A stretch of 37,607 bases of DNA from Nocardia cyriacigeorgica NBRC 100375 (GTDB lineage: Bacteria; Actinomycetota; Actinomycetes; Mycobacteriales; Mycobacteriaceae). The stretch is taken from the NCBI RefSeq assembly GCF_000308555.1, contig NZ_BAFY01000175.1, positions 1-37,607 of the forward strand, read 5' to 3'. The notes under the pieces are model-generated. The model was not told the DNA's origin and made no database searches. It saw only the letters and a list, made by a program, of their open reading frames with translations. Below, one piece after another: positions 15,543 to 25,313 of this stretch (the stretch's first letter is position 1; the number at the start of each line of letters is the position of its first letter). The position numbers and the translations under genes are program-made.

Positions 15543-18026
15543 CTACTTCCCGAAGCCGGCCCGGCGCAGGGCGTCGGCCATGGCGCCGTTGGCCGGTGCG
15601 GCCTCACGGCGCTGAGTGCGCCCTTGACCCTGACCCTGCCGCCCTTGCCCCTGACCTTGGCGGCCCTGGCCTTGGCCTCGGTTCTGCCCCTGACGGTTCT
15701 GACCCTGACCACGGTTGCCGCCCTGGCCCCGGCCGGAAGCAGACTGCCCTTCCCCACCACGACCGCGCTCGCCCGGGCCGCGACCACGTTCGGGTTTGCC
15801 CGCACCGGGTTCGTCATCCAGCCGCAGCGACAAACCGATGCGCTGACGGGCGACGTCGACCTCGAGCACCTTCACCTTGACCACGTCCCCCGATTTCACC
15901 ACCTCGCGCGGGTCTTTCACGAAATTGTGCGACATGGCCGAAACGTGCACCAGACCGTCCTGATGCACGCCGACGTCGACGAACGCGCCGAACGCCGCGA
16001 CATTGGTGACCACACCCTCCAGCACCATGCCCGGCTCCAGATCGGCGACCTTCTCCACGCCCGCGGCGAATTCGGCGGTCTTGAATTCCGGGCGCGGGTC
16101 GCGGCCGGGCTTCTCCAGCTCGCTGATGATGTCGGTGACGGTGGGGACACCGAAGCGCTCATCGGTGAACTCCGCCGGCCGCAGCGCCCGCAGCGCGCTG
16201 GTGTTGCCGATGATCTCGGTGATGGGACGGCCGGTGCTGGTGAGGATCCGCCGCACCACCGGGTAGGCCTCGGGATGCACGGCGGAGTTGTCGAGCGGGT
16301 CGTCTCCGTCGCGGATGCGCAGGAAGCCCGCGCACTGCTCGAAGGCCTTCGGGCCCAGCCGCGCCACGTCCAGCAACGCGGTGCGGCTGCGGAAGGGACC
16401 GTGCTGATCACGATGCGCCACAATGCTTTCGGCCAACGACCCGGCGATGCCGGAGACCCGCGACAGCAGCGGCACCGAAGCGGTGTTGACGTCGACGCCG
16501 ACGGCGTTCACCGCGTCTTCGACGACGGCGCCGAGCGAGCGGGCCAGCAGCGTCTCGGAGACGTCGTGCTGGTACTGGCCGACGCCGATCGACTTCGGGT
16601 CGATCTTCACCAGTTCGGCCAGCGGGTCTTGCAGCCTGCGCGCGATCGAGACCGCGCCGCGCAGCGACACATCCAGGTCGGGTAGCTCCTGCGAGGCGTA
16701 GGCCGAGGCCGAATACACCGATGCGCCCGCCTCCGAGACCACGATCTTGGTGGGCTTGTTCTCCGGGATCCGGGAGATGAGCTCGGCGGCGAGGGCGTCG
16801 GTTTCCCTGGAGGCGGTGCCGTTGCCGATGGCGATCAGTTCCACCCCGAAGCGCGCGACCAGCGCGGCGAGCACCGCCAGCGACTTCTCGGTCTGGCCTT
16901 GCGGTTTGTGCGGGTAGATGACCTCGGTGGCGACCACCTTGCCGGTGCCGTCGACCACGGCGACCTTGACGCCGGTGCGGTAGCCCGGATCCAAGCCCAT
17001 GGTGGTGCGGGTGCCCGCGGGCGCGGCGAGCAGCAGATCGCGCAAATTGGCGGCGAAGACCTCGACGGCGTCCTTCTCCGCCGCCTGCCGCAACCGCATC
17101 CTGGTGTCGATGCCGAGACTCACCTGGAGTTTGGTGCGCCAGGCCCAGCGCACCGTGTCCAGCAGCCAGCTGTCGGCGGGGCGGCCCTGATCGGCGATGC
17201 CGAACCGCACCGCGATGCGGCCTTCGTAGATGGTGCGCTCGCCCGGCTCCGGCTCCTCGGTGTCGGGTTCGAGGTGCAGGGTGAGCACCTCTTCCTTCTC
17301 ACCGCGCAACAGCGCGAGGATGCGGTGCGAGGGCAGCTTGCCGAACGGCTCGCTGAACTCGAAGTAGTCGGCGAACTTCGCGCCCGCCTCTTCCTTACCC
17401 GCCCGCACGGTGGAGCGGATCCGGCCGCGCTGCCACATGAGTTCGCGCAGCTCGCCGACCAGGTCGGCGTCCTCGGCGAAGCGTTCGACCAGGATGGCGC
17501 GGGCGCCGTCGAGCTGTTCGGCGGTGTATTGCGCCGGATCGGTGGACGGATCGCCGATCAGCGCGTCGGCGACGGGTTCGTGACCGGCCTCGCGGGCGAT
17601 CTGGGCCTTTGTGCGCCGTTTGGGCTTGTAGGGCAGGTAGATGTCTTCGAGGCGGGCCTTGGTTTCGGCCAGCATGATCTGGCGATGCAGTTCGTCGTCG
17701 AGTTTGCCCTGCGCACGAATCGATTCCACGATCGCGGCGCGGCGCTCGTCGAGTTCGCGCAGGTAGTGCAGCCGCTCCTCGAGCGTGCGCAGCTGGGCGT
17801 CGTCCAGGCCGCCGGTGACTTCCTTGCGGTAGCGGGCGATGAACGGGACGGTCGAGCCGGCGTCGAGCAGTTCGACGGCGGCTCGGACCTGGTTCTCGCG
17901 CACCGCCAGCTCGTCGGCGATACGACGGCTGACGGTAGCCGACACCACCGGGCCTGCCCCGGTGGCTGTGGTCTGGTCGGTGCGGGTCGTCGTCTCGGGA
18001 CTCGAGGTCTCAGGCGCTGTCGTCAC
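15543..18026 (-). CDS. tex: RNA-binding transcription accessory protein Tex
   Basis: Tex binds nucleic acid and associates with the transcription machinery. Domains in order: N-terminal helical Tex region (about 35-220, RENQVRAAVELLDAGSTVPFIARYRKEVTGG), a YqgF/RNase H-like domain (MGLDPGYRTGVKVAVVDG), helix-hairpin-helix modules (GVDVNTASVPLLSRVSGIAG and ALLDVARLGPKAFEQCAGFLRI) and an S1 domain (GMVLEGVVTNVAAFGAFVDVGVHQDGLVHVS). After the S1 domain comes an unusual tail of roughly 70 residues rich in Arg, Gly and Gln. Two GTG starts are possible, at 18026 and 18035, both with poor binding sites; the first gives 827 residues. Confidence 0.95.
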   Translation of the reverse strand: MTTAPETSSPETTTRTDQTTATGAGPVVSATVSRRIADELAVRENQVRAAVELLDAGSTVPFIARYRKEVTGGLDDAQLRTLEERLHYLRELDERRAAIVESIRAQGKLDDELHRQIMLAETKARLEDIYLPYKPKRRTKAQIAREAGHEPVADALIGDPSTDPAQYTAEQLDGARAILVERFAEDADLVGELRELMWQRGRIRSTVRAGKEEAGAKFADYFEFSEPFGKLPSHRILALLRGEKEEVLTLHLEPDTEEPEPGERTIYEGRIAVRFGIADQGRPADSWLLDTVRWAWRTKLQVSLGIDTRMRLRQAAEKDAVEVFAANLRDLLLAAPAGTRTTMGLDPGYRTGVKVAVVDGTGKVVATEVIYPHKPQGQTEKSLAVLAALVARFGVELIAIGNGTASRETDALAAELISRIPENKPTKIVVSEAGASVYSASAYASQELPDLDVSLRGAVSIARRLQDPLAELVKIDPKSIGVGQYQHDVSETLLARSLGAVVEDAVNAVGVDVNTASVPLLSRVSGIAGSLAESIVAHRDQHGPFRSRTALLDVARLGPKAFEQCAGFLRIRDGDDPLDNSAVHPEAYPVVRRILTSTGRPITEIIGNTSALRALRPAEFTDERFGVPTVTDIISELEKPGRDPRPEFKTAEFAAGVEKVADLEPGMVLEGVVTNVAAFGAFVDVGVHQDGLVHVSAMSHNFVKDPREVVKSGDVVKVKVLEVDVARQRIGLSLRLDDEPGAGKPERGRGPGERGRGGEGQSASGRGQGGNRGQGQNRQGQNRGQGQGRQGQGQGRQGQGQGRTQRREAAPANGAMADALRRAGFGK

Positions 18027-18091
18027 GACCCGCACACTACCGTCGCCGGCCGACAGGTGACCGGCACCGGGCCCGTCGAACCGCGCTCGGC

Positions 18092-18463
18092 CTATTCGGG
18101 CGGGGTCACGGTGGTGATGCAGAACGGGTGGCCCGAGGGATCGAGCAGCACCCGCCACCGGTCGCCCGGCTGCATGGGCGCCACGGAGGCACCCAATTCC
18201 ACAGCGCGATCGACACATTCGTCGAGATCGCGCTCGTCGTCGGCGGCCAGGTCCAGGTGCACGATCGACGAGCCGGGCCAGGCGGGGCGCTGATGGTCGG
18301 GGACGCGGTGCGCGATGAGCGCGAGGCCCGACGAGATCCGCACCCCCACACTGCTTTCCTTGCGCCACAGCGTCTTTCCGCCGAGCAGATCCAGGTAGAA
18401 CTGGGCAAGAGTTTCGGGGTCGGCACTGTCGAGGGACAGTCCGACTACTCGCAACGGCGGCAC
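18092..18463 (-). CDS. VOC (glyoxalase/bleomycin-resistance-like) family protein
   Basis: A 123-residue protein with the vicinal-oxygen-chelate fold pattern: VVGLSLDSADPETLAQFYLDLLGG at the start, IVHLDLAADDERDLDECVDRAVELGA in the middle and VLLDPSGHPFCI at the end. Substrate cannot be told; many actinobacterial members are dioxygenase-like or binding proteins of unknown role. The GTG at 18463 is seven bases downstream of TATACT, so the mRNA is probably leaderless. It lies 65 bases upstream of tex on the same strand. Confidence 0.88.
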   Translation of the reverse strand: MPPLRVVGLSLDSADPETLAQFYLDLLGGKTLWRKESSVGVRISSGLALIAHRVPDHQRPAWPGSSIVHLDLAADDERDLDECVDRAVELGASVAPMQPGDRWRVLLDPSGHPFCITTVTPPE

Positions 18464-18476
18464 GGCGGTGAGTATA
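18464..18476 (-). promoter_or_regulatory. -10 box for a leaderless VOC transcript
   Basis: TATACT (18476-18471 on the minus strand) is followed by seven bases and then the GTG start. In actinobacteria a TANNNT box at this distance usually places the first transcribed base at the start codon. No clear -35 was found. Confidence 0.5.
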
Positions 18477-18542
18477 GAGGCGAGTCGGACAGCGCTCCGA
18501 ATGTGGGCCGGGCGGCGCGGGAAACGCGAATTCCGCGCCGCC

Positions 18543-19400
18543 TCAGGGGATCAGGCCGAGGCGGCGTGCGGTCACGACGGCCTCGTGCCGGGAATGGGCG
18601 TCGAGCTTGTTCATGGCGCTGCGCAGATAGCTCTTGACCGTCTCCGGACCGACGGAAAGGCGCTGGGCCACCTCCTGATTGGAGCAGCCGAGCGCGACCT
18701 GCACCAGCGCGTCGAGTTCGCGGCGCGACAGTTTCGGCGCGTCCGGGGCAGGCCCGCCCGACAGCGCCCTGGTCAACCGGGCACCAACGGCGTGCAGCCG
18801 GTCGCGCAGCTTCTCGTCGCCCGCCGAATAGGCGATGTCACGCAGTTCGGCGTGGATGTCACGCAGCTCTTCGACGACGACGCCGGTGCTCGCCTGCGCC
18901 GGCGCGGAGACGGCCTCCAGCAGTCGTAGCCGCCGGTCCACTTCATCGCGGATGGTGATCTCGGTGGCGAGTCGGCGGCCGGCCTGCAACAGCGCGTCGG
19001 CGGTGCGGTCGCCGAGGGCGCCGTTGCCGCGAGTGGCCGCGTACAGCACCGCGCGCGGATTGTCGTCGACCACCACGGGGACGGCGACGACCGAGCGGAT
19101 GCCTTCGCTCATCACCGGGCCGTCGTAGTGATGGGTGATGGTCGGCGCGTTGCGATAGTCGGCGACCAGTCCCGGCCGCCCGGAGTCCATCACCTGCCCA
19201 CCGAGCCCGGAGGTGCGCAGCACCGACAGGCCGCGCAAGCCGTTGGTGCGGACGCCGAAGAACTCGCTCAGCAGCAGCGTATCGGCATGCACCTCGCCGC
19301 CGAACAGCACCGGAACCCCGGTCACGCTCGCGACTCGCCGGATCTCGGCGCGCAGTGCGTCGCCGTCGCGCGGGCGCAGCAGCGGTGACGGGTCGGTCAT
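18543..19400 (-). CDS. GAF domain, LuxR-type transcriptional regulator
   Basis: A 285-residue regulator. An N-terminal GAF-like sensor region (about residues 15-160, including GGEVHADTLLLSEFFGVR and GIRSVVAVPVVVDDNPRAVLY) is followed by a linker and a C-terminal LuxR helix-turn-helix (LSRRELDALVQVALGCSNQEVAQRLSVG, then ETVKSYLRSAMNKL). The effector is unknown. ATG 19400 is preferred over the upstream GTG because AGGGG lies eight bases before it. The gene is divergent from two acyl-CoA ligase genes, which it may control; the intergenic region is only 97 bases. Confidence 0.9.
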   Translation of the reverse strand: MTDPSPLLRPRDGDALRAEIRRVASVTGVPVLFGGEVHADTLLLSEFFGVRTNGLRGLSVLRTSGLGGQVMDSGRPGLVADYRNAPTITHHYDGPVMSEGIRSVVAVPVVVDDNPRAVLYAATRGNGALGDRTADALLQAGRRLATEITIRDEVDRRLRLLEAVSAPAQASTGVVVEELRDIHAELRDIAYSAGDEKLRDRLHAVGARLTRALSGGPAPDAPKLSRRELDALVQVALGCSNQEVAQRLSVGPETVKSYLRSAMNKLDAHSRHEAVVTARRLGLIP

Positions 19401-19497
19401 GGGAGTCACCCCTTTTCGGGGGTAGTGCCGGGTCAGGTGTGACCTACATCCTATGGCAACAGCCCGGTGAGCTGGATCACGACCGAGGAGATGCGAG
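19401..19497. promoter_or_regulatory. Divergent control region between the LuxR gene and the ligase operon
   Basis: A minus-strand TAGGAT (19453-19448) is a plausible -10 for the regulator. An AGGTGTGACCT inverted repeat (19435-19445) lies between the two starts and could be an operator. GAGGAG at 19485-19490 is the ribosome binding site of the ligase gene. Confidence 0.35.
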
Positions 19498-21120
19498 ATG
19501 GGGATCGACCCGAACGCGCGGGTGCGCGAGCTGCTGGATTGTTACGACCGCGCCGATGCCAGCGCGGCTTGGCTGCTGTGTGACCGGCACCCGGCCGACG
19601 CCGTCGCATTCACGATCATCGACAGCGATCTGTCGTCGACGGATCTGACCTACGGCCGGTTGCGCGCGAAATCCGAGCGTTTCGCGGCGGCACTGGCGCG
19701 GCTCGGGGTCGAGCCCGGCGATCGGGTCGCCACATTGATGGCCAAGTCCGAAGACCTGGTGGTGGCTCTGCTCGGGATCTGGCGGCGAGGCGCGGTACAC
19801 GTGCCGTTGTTCACCGCGTTCGCACCGCCCGCGATCGCGTTCCGGTTGACGGCCAGCGGTGCCTCGATCGTGATCGCCGATCCGGATCAGGCCGACAAGC
19901 TCGCCCCCGGCGACGATATCCCGGCCGATCCGCCGTGGCGCACCATTGTCACCGGTGACGACCCGGCCCCCGCTGGGCTACGCATGCGCGATCTGATGGC
20001 CGCCGACGCGGACATCGAGCCGGCGGTGGCGGTCGGCGGCGACGGCCTGCTGGTCCAGTTGTTCACCAGCGGCACCACCGGCACGCCGAAGGGTGTGCCG
20101 ATTCCGGTGCGCGCGCTCGCGTCCTTCCACGCCTACCAGGAATTCGCGCTCGACGTCCGCCCGGACGACGTCTTCTGGAACGCCGCGGACCCGGGCTGGG
20201 CCTACGGCCTCTACTACGCGATCCTCGGCCCGTTGGCCAGCGGCACCCGCAGCCTGCTGCTGCACGCGGGCTTCTCCCCCGCGCTGACCTGGCAGGTCAT
20301 CGACAGGTTCGGGGTCACCAACTTCGCGGCGGCCCCGACGGTCTATCGCGCCCTGCGCGCCGACAGCGCGGCGCCGCCGAAGGTGCGGTTGCGGCGGGCA
20401 TCCTCGGCCGGTGAGCCGCTCACCCCTGAAGTGGTGGCGTGGTCGGCCGACACCCTCGGCGTGGCGGTGCGCGATCACTACGGGCAGACCGAGCACGGCA
20501 TGGTGATCTGCAATGCCTGGCACGACGAGCTGAACACCGAGGCCCCGGCAGGCTCGATGGGACGTTCGCTGCCCGGCTGGGCGTGCGCGGTGCTCGCCGA
20601 CGACGCCGATACCGAAGCCCCGACCGGGCAGCTCGGCCGCATCGCCATCGATACCGAACGCAGCCCGCTGCTGTGGTTCCTCGGCTACCTCGACGCACCC
20701 GAACGCACCGCGCAGCGCTACACCCCCGACGGCCGCTGGTATCTCACCGGTGACGCGGGTTCCCAGGATGCCGACGGGTTCTTCCATTTCTCGGCCCGCG
20801 ATGACGATGTGATCATCATGGCCGGCTACCGGATCGGCCCCTTCGAGGTGGAAAGCGTGCTGGTGCTGCACGAGGACGTCGCCGAAGCAGCCGTGGTCGG
20901 CATGCCCGACGAATTGCGCGGTGAGGTGCTCGAGGCGTTCGTCGTGGTGCGCGAGGGCGTGGCGGGCAGCGCCGAACTGGAGGCCGAACTCCAGACCCTG
21001 GTGAAGAAGAAGTTCGCCGCGCACGCCTATCCGCGGCGGGTGCATTTCGTGCCGAGCCTGCCGAAGACGCCCAGCGGGAAGGTGCAGCGGTTCCTGCTGC
21101 GTCAGCAGGAGGTGCGGTGA
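19498..21120 (+). CDS. AMP-dependent acyl-CoA synthetase (acetyl/medium-chain type)
   Basis: An ANL-superfamily enzyme of 540 residues that activates a carboxylic acid with ATP and transfers it to CoA. Key motifs: P-loop [13 protein letters not shown] (about 188-200), [15 protein letters not shown] typical of the acetyl-CoA and medium-chain synthetase branch, [17 protein letters not shown] and [18 protein letters not shown], and the C-terminal catalytic lysine region [15 protein letters not shown]. The substrate cannot be fixed from sequence. The start ATG has GAGGAG seven bases upstream. It overlaps the following ligase gene. Confidence 0.92.
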   Translation: MGIDPNARVRELLDCYDRADASAAWLLCDRHPADAVAFTIIDSDLSSTDLTYGRLRAKSERFAAALARLGVEPGDRVATLMAKSEDLVVALLGIWRRGAVHVPLFTAFAPPAIAFRLTASGASIVIADPDQADKLAPGDDIPADPPWRTIVTGDDPAPAGLRMRDLMAADADIEPAVAVGGDGLLVQLFTSGTTGTPKGVPIPVRALASFHAYQEFALDVRPDDVFWNAADPGWAYGLYYAILGPLASGTRSLLLHAGFSPALTWQVIDRFGVTNFAAAPTVYRALRADSAAPPKVRLRRASSAGEPLTPEVVAWSADTLGVAVRDHYGQTEHGMVICNAWHDELNTEAPAGSMGRSLPGWACAVLADDADTEAPTGQLGRIAIDTERSPLLWFLGYLDAPERTAQRYTPDGRWYLTGDAGSQDADGFFHFSARDDDVIIMAGYRIGPFEVESVLVLHEDVAEAAVVGMPDELRGEVLEAFVVVREGVAGSAELEAELQTLVKKKFAAHAYPRRVHFVPSLPKTPSGKVQRFLLRQQEVR

Positions 21121-22754
21121 TGACGACCCCACTGCCCAGCTACACCTCGGGGATCTCCGAGACACCTCTGCTCGGCGACACCATCGGTGCGAACCTCGAC
21201 CGGACCGCTGCCGCGTTCGGCGATCGAGAAGCCTTGGTGGACTGCCCCTCCGGACGCCGCTGGACCTACCGTGAGTTGCGCGCCGCGGTCGACTCGCTGG
21301 CCACCGGGCTGGCCGCACGCGGCATCACCGCGGGTGAGCGCGTGGGCATCTGGGCGCCGAACTGCCCGGAGTGGTTTCTCATCCAGTACGCGACCGCGAA
21401 GATCGGCGCGGTCCTGGTGAATATCAATCCCGCCTACCGCACCAGCGAATTGCAGTATGTGCTCGACCAGGCGGGTGTACGGATGCTGGTGTCGGCACCG
21501 GAGTTCAAGACCTCGAACTATGTGGCGATGATCGAGCAGGTACGGCCGGCCTGCCCCGGCCTGGAGCAGGTGCTGATACTGGGCACGCCGGAATGGGACA
21601 CGCTCGCGGGCACCGCCGCGGACCAGGAACTGCTGTCGTCGCGTGCGGCGGAGCTGTCCATGGACGACCCGATCAATATCCAGTACACCTCCGGCACAAC
21701 CGGTTTCCCCAAGGGGGCGACCCTCAGCCACCACAACATCCTCAACAACGGCTATTTCGTCGGGGAGTTGTGCGGCTACACCGAACAGGACCGGATCTGT
21801 GTTCCGGTACCGTTCTATCACTGCTTCGGCATGGTGATGGGCAATCTGGCGGCCACCAGTCACGGTGCGGCGATCGTGATTCCGGCGCCCTCGTTCTCCC
21901 CCGCCGCCACGCTCGCGGCCGTCGCCGCCGAACGCTGCACCTCGCTCTACGGCGTGCCGACCATGTTCATCGACATGCTGACCCACCTCGACGAACAGGA
22001 CACGGATCTGTCCACGTTGCGCACCGGCATCATGGCGGGCTCGCCCTGCCCGGTCGAGGTGATGAAACGTGTCATCGACCGGATGGGCATGGGTGAGGTG
22101 TGCATCTGCTACGGCATGACCGAGACCTCACCGGTGTCCACCCAGACCCGCCGCGACGACAGCCTGGACCGCCGCACCGCGACCGTCGGCCGGGTCGGCC
22201 CGCACCTCGAGATCAAGATCGTCGACCCGGTGACCGGCCGCACCGTGCCACGCGGTGCGCCCGGCGAGCTGTGCACCCGCGGCTATTCGGTGATGCTCGG
22301 GTATTGGAACGATGCCGAACGCACCGCCGAAGCCATCGACGCCGCCCGCTGGATGCACACCGGCGATATCGGCGTCATGGACGAGGACGGGTATGTCGCC
22401 GTCACCGGCCGGATCAAGGACATGGTCATCCGCGGTGGGGAGAATATCTACCCCCGCGAAATCGAGGAATTTCTCTACACCCACCCCGATATCCTCGACG
22501 CCCAGGTGATCGGGGTCCCCGATCCGAAATACGGTGAGGAACTGATGGCGTGGGTTCGGCTGCGCGAGGGCGCGGCTCCACTCGACGCCGACGCCCTGCG
22601 GGTGTTCTGCGCGGGCAAGCTCGCGCATTTCAAGGTCCCGCGTTATGTGCACGTCGTCGACGAGTTCCCGATGACCGTCACCGGGAAGGTGCGTAAGGCC
22701 GAAATGCGGGAAATGGCACAGTCATTGCTCGGACTCTCCGACGAGCGCGCATGA
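21120..22754 (+). CDS. AMP-dependent fatty-acyl-CoA ligase (FadD-like)
   Basis: A second ANL enzyme, 544 residues. Motifs: P-loop [53 protein letters not shown] and [19 protein letters not shown], and the C-terminal lysine in [12 protein letters not shown]. This pattern is that of medium/long-chain fatty-acid CoA ligases; no exact substrate is claimed. The ATG shares one base with the upstream stop (TGATG), seven bases after AGGAGG; a GTG at 21117 is an alternative. The two ligases are clearly one operon. Confidence 0.93.
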   Translation: MTTPLPSYTSGISETPLLGDTIGANLDRTAAAFGDREALVDCPSGRRWTYRELRAAVDSLATGLAARGITAGERVGIWAPNCPEWFLIQYATAKIGAVLVNINPAYRTSELQYVLDQAGVRMLVSAPEFKTSNYVAMIEQVRPACPGLEQVLILGTPEWDTLAGTAADQELLSSRAAELSMDDPINIQYTSGTTGFPKGATLSHHNILNNGYFVGELCGYTEQDRICVPVPFYHCFGMVMGNLAATSHGAAIVIPAPSFSPAATLAAVAAERCTSLYGVPTMFIDMLTHLDEQDTDLSTLRTGIMAGSPCPVEVMKRVIDRMGMGEVCICYGMTETSPVSTQTRRDDSLDRRTATVGRVGPHLEIKIVDPVTGRTVPRGAPGELCTRGYSVMLGYWNDAERTAEAIDAARWMHTGDIGVMDEDGYVAVTGRIKDMVIRGGENIYPREIEEFLYTHPDILDAQVIGVPDPKYGEELMAWVRLREGAAPLDADALRVFCAGKLAHFKVPRYVHVVDEFPMTVTGKVRKAEMREMAQSLLGLSDERA

Positions 22755-22796
22755 GCCTGCCGCGCGCCGGGCAGTAGGGCACACCTGAGATAGTGC

Positions 22797-22840
22797 CGGG
22801 CCGCGGGCCTGCCCACCGCGTTGGGTCGGCCCGCAGCCCG
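22797..22840. terminator. Hairpin between the ligase operon and the Uma2-like remnant
   Basis: CGGGCCGCGGGCC (22797-22809) and GGCCCGCAGCCCG (22828-22840) form a 13-bp stem with one mismatch around an 18-base loop. It lies 42 bases after the ligase stop and 3 bases beyond the last codon of the converging remnant, so it can serve both strands. Confidence 0.7.
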
Positions 22841-22842
22841 TG

Positions 22843-23145
22843 TCAGGGCTGCTCCAGAACCGTGAACGGGATCGTCGCCTCCACCGGCTCGTCGAGCAGC
22901 AATACGCGTCGGTGCACCGCATGGGCCAGGTAGCGCCGCCCCGACCAGTCGAGGCGGTACTCCTCGATCTCTTCGTGCCTCGAGCAGTCCCGCCAGTCGC
23001 CGCACTACCCGGCTGTGCAGCGGACTCTGCGCCATAGACGCACAACACGCCCGTCGACGATCTCGATATCGCCGAGCTCTGCTGCCGCACCCTCGGCGAA
23101 TTCCTCAGCCGTCAGGCGCAGCTCATTCTGCGGGATCCGGAGGGC
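22843..23145 (-). pseudogene. Decayed Uma2-family endonuclease-like gene
   Basis: Three pieces in successive order but different frames read as one broken protein: LRLTAEEFAEGAAAELGDIE plus IVDGRVV (about 23133-23065), then MAQSPLHSRVVRRLAGLLEA (about 23036-22977), then EEIEEYRLDWSGRRYLAHAV continuing to LDEPVEATIPFTVLEQP and a stop at 22843-22845. The order (TAEEF, IVDGRVV, P-LH-R-VRRL, YRL, DEP-PF) fits Uma2-family proteins, whose normal length is about 180-200 residues; the present pieces total about 95, so a central part holding the catalytic residues is missing. Two frame changes also occur. Family assignment is by pattern memory and is tentative; that the gene is broken is clearer. Confidence 0.55.
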
Positions 23146-23230
23146 TCATACGACACATCATTCCAGGAAGAATCCCGAGTTCGTCACTGCGGAACACCTC
23201 CGGCTCCTGGGCGGAGCCGTACTCGACGGA

Positions 23231-23953
23231 CTACTCCGGGCCAGGCCGGTCGCTCTCGCGCAGCAGATCCGGTCGACGCTCACGGGTCCGGATCAACGAC
23301 TGCTCACGCCGCCACGCGGCCACCTTCGGGTGGTCACCCGACAGCAGAATGGGAGGGACGTCCAGGCCGCGCCAGCTCACCGGACGGGTGTAGCTCGGGC
23401 CTTCCAGGAGTCCGAGACCTTCGGAGCCGGGCTCGACCGAGAACGAATCCTCTTGGTGGGATTGCTGATTGCCCAGCACGCCGGGAATCAGGCGGACCAC
23501 GGCCTCGGTCATCACCAGGACCGCGGCCTCGCCGCCGATCAGCACGTAGTCACCGATGCTGACTTCTTCGACGCGGACCCGGCGCGCGGCGTCATCGAAG
23601 ACGCGCTGGTCGATGCCTTCGTAGCGGCCGCAGGCGAAGACCAGATGCTTTTCGCCTGCCCAGCGGTGGGCGATGGCCTGGGTGAAGGGGACGCCCGCCG
23701 GGGTGGGGACCACCAGCAGAGCGTCGTCGGGGCAGACTTCGTCGAGCGCATCGCCCCACACGGTGGGCTTCATGACCATGCCCGGACCGCCGCCGTAGGG
23801 CGAATCGTCGACGGATTTGTGCACGTCGTGGGTCCAGCGACGCAGATCGTGCACATCGACGGAGATCAGGCCTTTGTCGATGGCCTTGCCCAGCAGCGCG
23901 GTGCGCAGCGGCTCCAGATACTCCGGGAAGATGGTGACCACGTCGATCTTCAT
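23231..23953 (-). CDS. trmD: tRNA (guanine-N1)-methyltransferase
   Basis: A 240-residue SPOUT methyltransferase that makes m1G37 in tRNA and prevents +1 frameshifting. It begins [16 protein letters not shown], and shows [26 protein letters not shown] and [20 protein letters not shown], the knotted AdoMet pocket, followed by [18 protein letters not shown]. It starts 13 bases after rimM and closes the rpsP-KH-rimM-trmD unit. Confidence 0.97.
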   Translation of the reverse strand: MKIDVVTIFPEYLEPLRTALLGKAIDKGLISVDVHDLRRWTHDVHKSVDDSPYGGGPGMVMKPTVWGDALDEVCPDDALLVVPTPAGVPFTQAIAHRWAGEKHLVFACGRYEGIDQRVFDDAARRVRVEEVSIGDYVLIGGEAAVLVMTEAVVRLIPGVLGNQQSHQEDSFSVEPGSEGLGLLEGPSYTRPVSWRGLDVPPILLSGDHPKVAAWRREQSLIRTRERRPDLLRESDRPGPE

Positions 23954-23966
23954 GGCCTCGATCGCC

Positions 23967-24491
23967 TCATTCGGGATCCAGCAGACCCTCGGGCGGATCG
24001 ATCACGACCAGTCCGTCGGCCACCGACACGGTGGGCACGATCGCCATCACGAACGGGATCAGGATCTCACGGCCGTCGTCGGCGGCCCGCACCGACAGCA
24101 ATTCGCCTGCGGCCGAATGCAATACCTCGGTGACCGTACCGACGGCGGTGCCGTCGGCAAGTTCGACGCGCAGGCCTTCGAGTTCGTGGTCGTAGAACTC
24201 ATCGGGATCCTGCGAGGGCCCGAGGTCATCGCTGTCGACCAGGAACAGCGTGCCGCGCAACGCGTCGGCAGCGGTGCGATCGTCGATGCCGGCCACTTGC
24301 ACGAGAAGCCGGCCCGAGTGCTCCCGGGCCGACTCCACCGTGAATTCACGAATTTCCTTCGAACGCGCCAACCGGCCGCGCAGCGTCGAACCGGGAGCGA
24401 ATCGCGCCTCCGGTTCGTCGGTGCGCACCTCGACGACCAACTCACCGCGCACGCCGTGCGACTTGGCGACACGACCTACGACGAGTTCCAT
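23967..24491 (-). CDS. rimM: 16S rRNA processing protein RimM
   Basis: RimM binds S19 and assists maturation of the 30S head. The 174-residue protein has the N-terminal beta-barrel ([21 protein letters not shown]) and the C-terminal PRC-barrel ([20 protein letters not shown] onward, with [20 protein letters not shown]). Its ATG shares a base with the stop of the KH gene (TGATG). Confidence 0.96.
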   Translation of the reverse strand: MELVVGRVAKSHGVRGELVVEVRTDEPEARFAPGSTLRGRLARSKEIREFTVESAREHSGRLLVQVAGIDDRTAADALRGTLFLVDSDDLGPSQDPDEFYDHELEGLRVELADGTAVGTVTEVLHSAAGELLSVRAADDGREILIPFVMAIVPTVSVADGLVVIDPPEGLLDPE

Positions 24492-24733
24492 CAGGCGTCG
24501 GTGTCCACCACGTCGACCCGGATGCCCCGGCCGCCGATGCCGGCGACGAGGGTGCGCAGGGCGGTCGCGGTACGTCCACCACGACCGATCACCTTGCCCA
24601 GGTCATCGGGGTGCACGTGCACCTCGACCGTGCGTCCGCGGCGGCCGGTGATCAGCTCGACGCGCACGTCCTCGGGGTTGGCGACGATGCCGCGAACCAG
24701 ATGTTCGACGGCATCGGCGACGACTGCGCTCAT
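24491..24733 (-). CDS. khpA: KH-domain RNA-binding protein (KhpA family)
   Basis: An 80-residue single-KH protein. The RNA-binding loop GxxG is present as GRGG in [20 protein letters not shown], the family hallmark. KhpA homologues in firmicutes bind many RNAs; the actinobacterial role is not settled. Its ATG shares a base with the rpsP stop (TAATG) and its stop with the rimM start, a tight arrangement that matches Rv2908c. Confidence 0.93.
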   Translation of the reverse strand: MSAVVADAVEHLVRGIVANPEDVRVELITGRRGRTVEVHVHPDDLGKVIGRGGRTATALRTLVAGIGGRGIRVDVVDTDA

Positions 24734-25170
24734 TACTCGGCAGCCTCGGCCGACTCGGCGCCCTCAGCGGCCTCGTCCTTCTTGGCGGCCTTCTTCTTCG
24801 GGGTGACGGCCTCGGCGACGGGCTCGTTGTCGGCAGCGGCGAGCGCGGCGTTGAACAGGTCCAGCTTGGACGGCTTGGCTTCCTTGACCTTCAGGGTGCC
24901 CTCGGCGCCCGGCAGACCCTTGAACTTCTGCCAGTCACCGGTGATCTCCAGCAGTCGCTGCACCGGCTCGGTCGGCTGCGCGCCGACACCCAGCCAGTAC
25001 TGCACGCGCTCGGAATCGATCTCGATCAGCGAGGGCTCTTCCTTGGGGTGGTACTTGCCGATGGACTCGATGGCCCGGCCGTCACGACGGGTGCGGGCGT
25101 CCGCGACGACGACGCGGTACTGCGGGTTGCGGATCTTGCCCATGCGGGTGAGCTTGATGCGAACAGCCAT
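24733..25170 (-). CDS. rpsP: 30S ribosomal protein S16
   Basis: S16, 145 residues. [20 protein letters not shown], then [24 protein letters not shown] and [15 protein letters not shown] are standard for the family. After about residue 110 comes a Lys/Ala/Glu-rich tail ([14 protein letters not shown]), common in actinobacteria but dispensable-looking. The frame is open well upstream, but the family start is the ATG at 25170. It heads the rpsP-KH-rimM-trmD unit and has a promoter candidate about 145 bases upstream. Confidence 0.97.
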   Translation of the reverse strand: MAVRIKLTRMGKIRNPQYRVVVADARTRRDGRAIESIGKYHPKEEPSLIEIDSERVQYWLGVGAQPTEPVQRLLEITGDWQKFKGLPGAEGTLKVKEAKPSKLDLFNAALAAADNEPVAEAVTPKKKAAKKDEAAEGAESAEAAE

Positions 25171-25313
25171 TTGCTGATCTACCTTTCGGGGTTGGTCACG
25201 GCGCAATTCAGCGACCCACATGGTCTGCGAGCCCGGTTTTGCGGTTGAAGTGTGTGACCGCCGCGCGGTGCGTAACCGGAGACGGGCTGACACTGTCCAT
25301 ACGGACGATCGAC

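Noticed and set aside
22643..23090. Two intact minus-strand frames over the Uma2-like remnant.
   Set aside because: Each contains only part of the recognisable sequence before slipping into meaningless Arg/Pro/Ser text, consistent with a broken gene and not two real ones.
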